35,899 bases of DNA from the NCBI GenBank assembly GCA_902792635.1, contig CADBAG010000028.1, positions 1-35,899 of the forward strand, read 5' to 3'. The translations under genes were made by a program, and so were the position numbers. Positions 31,043-35,899 of this stretch are shown piece after piece; the first letter of the stretch is position 1; each line of letters begins with the position of its first letter. Under the pieces are notes generated by a model. It worked only from the letters and a program-made list of their open reading frames with translations, had not been told where the DNA came from and did no database searches. Origin of the DNA: an uncultured Prevotellaceae bacterium. Its GTDB lineage: Bacteria > Bacteroidota > Bacteroidia > Bacteroidales > Bacteroidaceae.

Positions 31043-34000
31043 ATGAGCAAGCAAGTGTTCCAGACCGACTCACGCCGCCGGTGGATGAGATTCAAGTGGA
31101 CAATGCGGTTTTTCGCAACCATCATTGCCTTGCTTCTGATTGTGTTCGTAACCATGTTTTTTATGGAAGGGAGCCCGGGTATGCCCTTCCGCCACGATTA
31201 TCGTGGGGTGATGTCAGCTTCGAAACCATTGTTGCGCGATACGAAGTTGTCGAAGACTTATCGCTCGCTACGCGATAACATCCTCGAGCAGCATATGCAC
31301 AATACCTACCAGGAACAATACGACAAACAACATCGTTTCGTAGGTCATGGTGAAGGGCTGACGCAGAAATATATCAATGAGTGGACTGATCCACGCATGG
31401 GTGTACGCGCAGCCTGGTACGTCAACTGGGATCAGCACTCCAAACGCTCTCTTCAACAGAACATGAAGAACCTCAACATGGTCATCCCTGAGTGGCTCTT
31501 CATCAACCCGAAGACATGCAAGCTCGAGACACGCGTCGACAAGAAAGCGTTGGCTATCATGAGCCGCACTGGCATGCCTATCCTCCCCATGCTGACAAAC
31601 AACTATGACAATGCCTTCCGGCCGGAAGGCATCGGACGCATCATGAGCAATGCAAAGCTGCGTAAACAGTTTGTCAACAGTCTGCTCACTTTCTGTCACG
31701 ACAATCATTTTCAGGGTATCAACCTCGACCTCGAGGAGCTGTCTATCAACGACAACGCGCTATTGACCAACTTCGTCAAGGAACTTTCCTTGCTCTTCCA
31801 CGACAACGACATGTATGTCACCCAGGATGTGGAGCCGTTCAACGACGACTACGACATGCAGCCGCTTGCCCGCTACAACGATTATCTCTTCCTCATGGCC
31901 TACGATCAGCACAACACCGACAGTAAGCCCGGAGACATCAGTGCGCAACACTGGGTGGAGAAAGCTACCGACTGGGCTGCGAAGAATATTCCCAACGACA
32001 AGCTCGTGCTTGGACTTGCTGCTTATGGCTACGACTGGCCGGACGGTGACAAAGCAAACACAGTATCTTTCGACCAAACAATCGCCTCCGCACTCGATGC
32101 CGGTGCACAGATTCAGTTTGATGACGACTCTTACGGCTTGTCCTTCTCTTATTATGATGACGACAACCTGTATCATCATGTCTTTTTCAATGATGCCGCC
32201 ACGCTGTTCAACATCATGCGCTTCGGTGTGACCTATCATCTTGCAGGCTTCGGCGTATGGCGTCTCGGTACTGAAGACCATCGTCTGTGGAACTTCTTCG
32301 GCAAGGACTTAGCCTGGGAGAAGGTGAAGAAATGGAATATGAACAAGGTGATGAAGCTCTCCGGCTACGACGATGTCAACTTTGTGGGCACCGGTGAGGT
32401 CATGGATGTGGAGTCAGAACCCAAACAAGGCAAGATCAGCTTAGCGATGGATTCCAACGACATGCTCATCTCCGAAGAGAAATACTTGAGTCTTCCTTCT
32501 ACCTACACGGTCACGAAGCTCGGCCACTGTGGACCCAAAGATCTGTTGCTTACCTTCGATGATGGTCCTGACTATCGCTGGACTCCTCACGTTCTGAAGA
32601 CACTGAAGAAGTATCATGCCCCCGCTGCTTTCTTTATGGTAGGCTTGCAGATGGAGAAGAACCTGCCACTCGTAAAGAAAGTCTACAAGGAAGGTTACAC
32701 CATCGGCAACCATACGTTCACGCACCACAACATGATAGAGAACTCTGACAACCGCACCTATGCAGAGCTGAAGCTCACGCGCATGCTCTTGGAGAGTGTG
32801 ACCGGTCAGAGCACAATCCTTTTCCGTGCTCCTTACAACGCCGATGCTGACCCTACACAGCATGAGGAGATTGAGCCGATGATCCTCGCCAGCCGCCGCA
32901 ACTATCTCTTCGTCGGTGAGGAAGTAGACCCCAACGACTGGCAACCGGGCATCTCTGCGAATGAGATCTACCGCCGTGTCATCGAAGGCGTTCATCGTGG
33001 CGACGGACATATCATCCTGCTCCACGATGCCGGTGGCATCACGCGTAAGCCGACCTTAGCCGCACTGCCACGTATCATCAGTACCTTGCAGCATGAGGGT
33101 TATCATTTCATCTCACTCGAGCAATACCTCGGCATGAGCCGTGCTCAGTTGATGCCGCCGGTGCCAAAAGGTAAGACTTACTATGCGATGCAGCTCAACC
33201 TCACGTTGGCTGAACTCATCTATCATATCACCGACTTCCTCACGGCTCTGTTCGTCGTCTTCATTGTGCTCGGATTCATGCGTCTCGCCTTCATGTATTA
33301 CCTCATGGTCATGGAGAAGCGCAAGGAGCGCCAGCGCCATTATCCGGCCCTCACGAAAGACAATGCCCCAAAGGTTTCCATCATTGTGCCGGCTTACAAC
33401 GAAGAGGTGAATGCAGCACGTACGGTGGAGACATTGCTTAAAGAAGACTATCCAAACTTCGACATCTTCTTTGTCGACGATGGGAGTAAGGATCATACCT
33501 TGGAGCGCGTGCATCAGGCTTTCGACGGCAATCCAAAGGTTCACATCTTAGGTAAACCCAATGGTGGCAAAGCCTCAGCACTCAACTATGGTATCTCGCA
33601 TACCGATTCTGAGTTCGTGGTCTGCATCGATGCTGATACGCAGCTTAAGTCCGATGCTGTGAGCAAACTGATGCAGCATTTCCTCATCGACAAGGAGCAT
33701 CGCATCGGTGCCGTAGCAGGAAATGTGAAGGTCGGCAACGAGTGCAACATGCTCACGCACTGGCAGGCTATCGAGTACACGACGAGCCAGAACTTCGATC
33801 GCATGGCTTATTCTTATATCAACGCCATCACAGTGGTGCCCGGTGCTATCGGTGCTTTCCGCAAGGAGGCTATCGTAAAAGCCGGTGGGCTCGCTACCGA
33901 TACGCTTGCTGAAGACTGCGACCTGACGATGCGAATCATTGAGAGCGGATACGTCATTGAAAATGAGAACTTTGCCGTGGCAATGACGGAGGCCCCAGAG

Positions 34001-34447
34001 AAAGTGTCGCAGTTCGTCAAACAACGCGTGCGTTGGTGCTTCGGTGTCATGCAGACGTTCTGGAAGCATCGCTCCTCACTCTTCAACGCGAAGAAGAAAG
34101 GATTCGGCTTGTGGGCAATGCCTAACATGCTCGTCTTCCAGTATATCATCCCGACATTCTCGCCGTTGGCCGATGTGATGATGTTTATCGGACTCTTTTC
34201 GGGCAATGTCATGCAGATTCTCGCTTATTATCTGCTCTTCCTGGCCGTAGATGCCAGCGTGAGCATCATGGCTTACCTCTTCGAGCATGAGAAACTGTGG
34301 GTACTTTTGTGGATCATTCCGCAGCGCTTCTTCTATCGTTGGATCATGTACTACGTCCTCTTCAAGAGTTACCTCAAGGCTATCAAGGGCGAACTGCAAC
34401 AGTGGGGCGTACTCAAACGAACAGGAGACGTGGCACTGCAAAAATAA
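31043..34447 (+). CDS. trifunctional GH18-like / polysaccharide deacetylase / glycosyltransferase 2 fusion
   Basis: A 1,134-residue membrane protein combining three enzymes. After an N-terminal helix (about 19-41) comes a GH18-type TIM-barrel domain (about 115-440), with GINLDLEEL holding the catalytic Glu (about 231). Next is a NodB deacetylase domain with TFDDGPD (about 505-511), HTFTH (about 557-561) and HIILLHDAGG. After helices around 725-765 comes a processive GT2 domain with VSIIVPAYNEE (about 778), VDDGSKD, DADTQ, AEDCD and QRVRW (about 993), then C-terminal helices. GT2 with QxxRW is the chitin/PgaC/hyaluronan synthase type. The fusion therefore joins functions of PgaB and PgaC and probably makes a partly deacetylated poly-GlcNAc. 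It has its own promoter. Confidence 0.9.
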   Translation: MSKQVFQTDSRRRWMRFKWTMRFFATIIALLLIVFVTMFFMEGSPGMPFRHDYRGVMSASKPLLRDTKLSKTYRSLRDNILEQHMHNTYQEQYDKQHRFVGHGEGLTQKYINEWTDPRMGVRAAWYVNWDQHSKRSLQQNMKNLNMVIPEWLFINPKTCKLETRVDKKALAIMSRTGMPILPMLTNNYDNAFRPEGIGRIMSNAKLRKQFVNSLLTFCHDNHFQGINLDLEELSINDNALLTNFVKELSLLFHDNDMYVTQDVEPFNDDYDMQPLARYNDYLFLMAYDQHNTDSKPGDISAQHWVEKATDWAAKNIPNDKLVLGLAAYGYDWPDGDKANTVSFDQTIASALDAGAQIQFDDDSYGLSFSYYDDDNLYHHVFFNDAATLFNIMRFGVTYHLAGFGVWRLGTEDHRLWNFFGKDLAWEKVKKWNMNKVMKLSGYDDVNFVGTGEVMDVESEPKQGKISLAMDSNDMLISEEKYLSLPSTYTVTKLGHCGPKDLLLTFDDGPDYRWTPHVLKTLKKYHAPAAFFMVGLQMEKNLPLVKKVYKEGYTIGNHTFTHHNMIENSDNRTYAELKLTRMLLESVTGQSTILFRAPYNADADPTQHEEIEPMILASRRNYLFVGEEVDPNDWQPGISANEIYRRVIEGVHRGDGHIILLHDAGGITRKPTLAALPRIISTLQHEGYHFISLEQYLGMSRAQLMPPVPKGKTYYAMQLNLTLAELIYHITDFLTALFVVFIVLGFMRLAFMYYLMVMEKRKERQRHYPALTKDNAPKVSIIVPAYNEEVNAARTVETLLKEDYPNFDIFFVDDGSKDHTLERVHQAFDGNPKVHILGKPNGGKASALNYGISHTDSEFVVCIDADTQLKSDAVSKLMQHFLIDKEHRIGAVAGNVKVGNECNMLTHWQAIEYTTSQNFDRMAYSYINAITVVPGAIGAFRKEAIVKAGGLATDTLAEDCDLTMRIIESGYVIENENFAVAMTEAPEKVSQFVKQRVRWCFGVMQTFWKHRSSLFNAKKKGFGLWAMPNMLVFQYIIPTFSPLADVMMFIGLFSGNVMQILAYYLLFLAVDASVSIMAYLFEHEKLWVLLWIIPQRFFYRWIMYYVLFKSYLKAIKGELQQWGVLKRTGDVALQK

Positions 34448-34453
34448 AAACAA

Positions 34454-35092
34454 ATGCGATTATACATTTTTGATTTCGACGGAACACTTGGGGACAGCCG
34501 AGGGCTGATCGTCAAGACCATGATGGACACCTTTGACAAGATGGGTATCGAGCGACCAAGCACCGAGGCGTGCATCGGAACGATAGGCTTGCCCCTTGAT
34601 CAGTGCTTTGCGGTCTCAGCTCATCTTGATGCGGAGCAGAGTGAGGCGTGTGCCGAGGTGTATCGAAAGATCTTCAAGATCAACAACGTGCCGGGAGCGG
34701 TCCAGCCTTTCCCGGATGTTGTAGAAACATTGAAGCGACTCCATGAGGACGGCAACGTGCTTGCCATAGCCAGCAGTCGCCGACATGAGTCGCTCGATGG
34801 ATTGGTAGCCGATTTTGGCATCACGAATCTCTTCACAGCTATTGTCGGGGCCGATGATGTAGTGAACGCCAAACCCTATCCGGAGCCCGTCAACCTCATC
34901 CTTACGCGCCTTCATTTCGAGCCGCAGCAAGCGCTCGTCATCGGCGATGCTCCTTACGATATCCTTATGGGGCGCAATGCGGGTACGAAGACATGTGCCG
35001 TGACATGGGGCAATGGAACACGAGAAGAATTGTTAGCAGTTCATCCCGATATCATGATTGATCATTTTGCCGACGTGCTAACCATTCAGTAA
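34454..35092 (+). CDS. HAD-superfamily phosphatase (phosphoglycolate phosphatase-like)
   Basis: A 212-residue soluble hydrolase. HAD motif I is FDFDGTLGDS (Asp nucleophile near residue 8, with the second Asp at 10), motif II is ASSRR (about 115-119), motif III Lys is in NAKPYPEP, and motif IV is VIGDAPYD. The alpha-helical cap between motifs I and II makes it subclass IA, as in phosphoglycolate phosphatase and beta-phosphoglucomutase. The substrate is not predictable. It starts six bases after the synthase gene, so it is probably co-transcribed, and could dephosphorylate a sugar phosphate related to the polymer or act independently. Confidence 0.87.
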   Translation: MRLYIFDFDGTLGDSRGLIVKTMMDTFDKMGIERPSTEACIGTIGLPLDQCFAVSAHLDAEQSEACAEVYRKIFKINNVPGAVQPFPDVVETLKRLHEDGNVLAIASSRRHESLDGLVADFGITNLFTAIVGADDVVNAKPYPEPVNLILTRLHFEPQQALVIGDAPYDILMGRNAGTKTCAVTWGNGTREELLAVHPDIMIDHFADVLTIQ

Positions 35093-35117
35093 AAAGCAAT
35101 AACGTAATACCGGCTTC

Positions 35118-35227
35118 GTCCCAAAGTTTGGAACTGGCCGTTCCAAAGCGTGGAATTGACAGTTCCAAAGCGTGGAATTGACAGTTCCAAAGCGTGGAAT
35201 TGATAGTTCCAAAGCGTGGAACGGTAC
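35118..35227. repeat. five-copy tandem repeat, 22-base period
   Basis: Units begin at 35118 (degenerate), 35140, 35162, 35184 and 35206. The typical unit is GTTCCAAAGCGTGGAATTGA followed by CA or TA; the central three are almost identical. Each contains a small dyad TTCCA...TGGAA. It lies between the stop of the HAD gene and that of the convergent NUDIX gene, so it is outside coding sequence. It may serve as a bidirectional terminator or as a protein-binding array, and the copy number may vary between strains. No CRISPR-like spacers are present. Confidence 0.75.
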
Positions 35228-35242
35228 AGATTTAACAGAGCT

Positions 35243-35743
35243 CTAAGCAAAGAACTTCTTATATTCGTTCTCGAAGTTGGGAGTGAAGATGTCTTTGCCA
35301 ATATTATCAAGGATCTCCTGCCTGGTCCAGAAGCGGCCGCCATTGAGCTCATCCTTGCTTGGCTTGACTGGACCATCGTAGACGCAGCGATGGACATAGA
35401 CCAGCTCACGCTCACGCTTGCTTTCAAAGACATAGTGACCAAGCGACTCGGGCTGGAAGTCAGTGATGCCAAGTTCCTCACGGACCTCACGGTGCAGGGC
35501 CTGGTCTACATTCTCGCCGAGGTCAATATGACCGCCTACGGCCGTATCCCACTTGTCCGGCTGGATATCTTTCCATGCGGGGCGATGCTGGAGGTAGAGC
35601 TCGCCCTTACTGTTGAAGACATGAAGGTGAACGACGGGATGAAGGATCTTACTGCCGTCGTGGGCGTGTCCGCGACAGACGGCTCCGAGAATGTTCCCGT
35701 CTTCATCCACGATCGGGAACTGCTCATTGGGATTGTCTTGCAT
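35243..35743 (-). CDS. NUDIX hydrolase (isopentenyl-diphosphate isomerase-like group)
   Basis: A 166-residue hydrolase of nucleoside-diphosphate-linked substrates. The NUDIX box GX5EX7REUXEEXGU is GHIDLGENVDQALHREVREE followed by LGI (about residues 70-92), fully conserved. The N-terminal NEQFPIVDEDGNILG and LHPVVHLHVFNSKGELYLQHR match the group that includes the Idi-like YfcD proteins. The substrate cannot be predicted. The gene reads leftward and ends 15 bases from the tandem repeats. Confidence 0.9.
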   Translation of the reverse strand: MQDNPNEQFPIVDEDGNILGAVCRGHAHDGSKILHPVVHLHVFNSKGELYLQHRPAWKDIQPDKWDTAVGGHIDLGENVDQALHREVREELGITDFQPESLGHYVFESKRERELVYVHRCVYDGPVKPSKDELNGGRFWTRQEILDNIGKDIFTPNFENEYKKFFA

Positions 35744-35846
35744 AATGTTTAATGTTCTTATGTTCCTTTGTTTTCTTGATCTCTGTCTGCTTTAGGTGAA
35801 ACAGTGCCTATCATAGAACAAATTTTATTCAACTGATAATTAGTGA

Positions 35847-35881
35847 GTTACGCAACACCTTCATTTAGGTTGTTGCGTAAC
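35847..35881. terminator. long perfect inverted repeat near the window edge
   Basis: GTTACGCAACA (35847-35857) pairs with TGTTGCGTAAC (35871-35881), extended by CCT/AGG around a short loop. It is upstream of the NUDIX gene on its strand. It could be the terminator of a gene beyond the window, or the end of a mobile element. No T run follows on either strand within view. Confidence 0.4.
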
Positions 35882-35899
35882 TTGGTCAACTTATCTAGT

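Noticed and set aside
35118-35227. CRISPR-like array
   Set aside because: Repeats are contiguous with no variable spacers and no cas genes are nearby.
35216-35752. Plus-strand 178-residue frame opposite the NUDIX gene
   Set aside because: The minus frame has the full NUDIX box; the plus frame has no family features.

Overview
The window looks like a Bacteroidales chromosome, most likely Prevotella/Segatella-like. Many genes are preceded by a Bacteroidetes-type promoter (TTTG about 19-20 bases before TAnnTTTG), Shine-Dalgarno sequences are nearly absent, and the protein families are typical of that order. I assigned families by reading motifs; no database search was run.

Left part, 1-11.1 kb, accessory DNA. 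It starts with a probable structured RNA (91-302, minus) and a secreted C1-type cysteine peptidase. Next is a mobilization module read leftward: a lipoprotein, two unknown soluble proteins, a small membrane protein, a probable winged-helix protein, an oriT-like hairpin cluster and a MobV relaxase. A serine-recombinase-like protein lacking the catalytic residues is read rightward from a shared regulatory region full of interleaved inverted repeats. A 670-base non-coding, hairpin-rich stretch follows, then an EamA transporter, a glycine-rich secreted protein, and a tyrosine recombinase next to tRNA-Ser(UGA). This suggests an integrative mobilizable element, but no second attachment site was seen.

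Middle, 11.1-16.1 kb. A frameshifted 3' fragment of xanthine phosphoribosyltransferase lies beside the tRNA. A stub of a secreted protein comes next, followed directly by a giant (about 1,250 residue) protein with several OB/S1-like segments and a Schlafen/AlbA_2 domain. A secreted protein with 25-residue YGHITG repeats follows on the other strand.

Right part, 16.2-30.9 kb. One promoter precedes 14 tightly packed co-directional genes that resemble an aryl-polyene (APE) type lipid/pigment pathway: O-methyltransferase, LpxL-like acyltransferase, two ketosynthases with extra C-terminal domains, two acyl carrier proteins, an AMP-forming ligase, a glycosyltransferase-acyltransferase fusion, an esterase, a LolA-like carrier, a small multidrug-type transporter and an MMPL exporter. 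The logic would be: ligase loads a starter on an ACP, ketosynthases extend it, methyl/acyl/glycosyl transferases decorate it and attach it to a lipid, and MMPL plus LolA-like proteins move it to the outer membrane. No ketoreductase, dehydratase or aromatic ammonia-lyase is present, so the product may not be a standard aryl polyene, or those steps are encoded elsewhere.

End, 31.0-35.9 kb. A three-enzyme fusion (GH18-like, NodB deacetylase, GT2 synthase) probably makes and trims a poly-N-acetylglucosamine-like polymer. It is followed by a HAD phosphatase, a 22-base tandem repeat array, a NUDIX hydrolase and a long perfect inverted repeat near the window edge.
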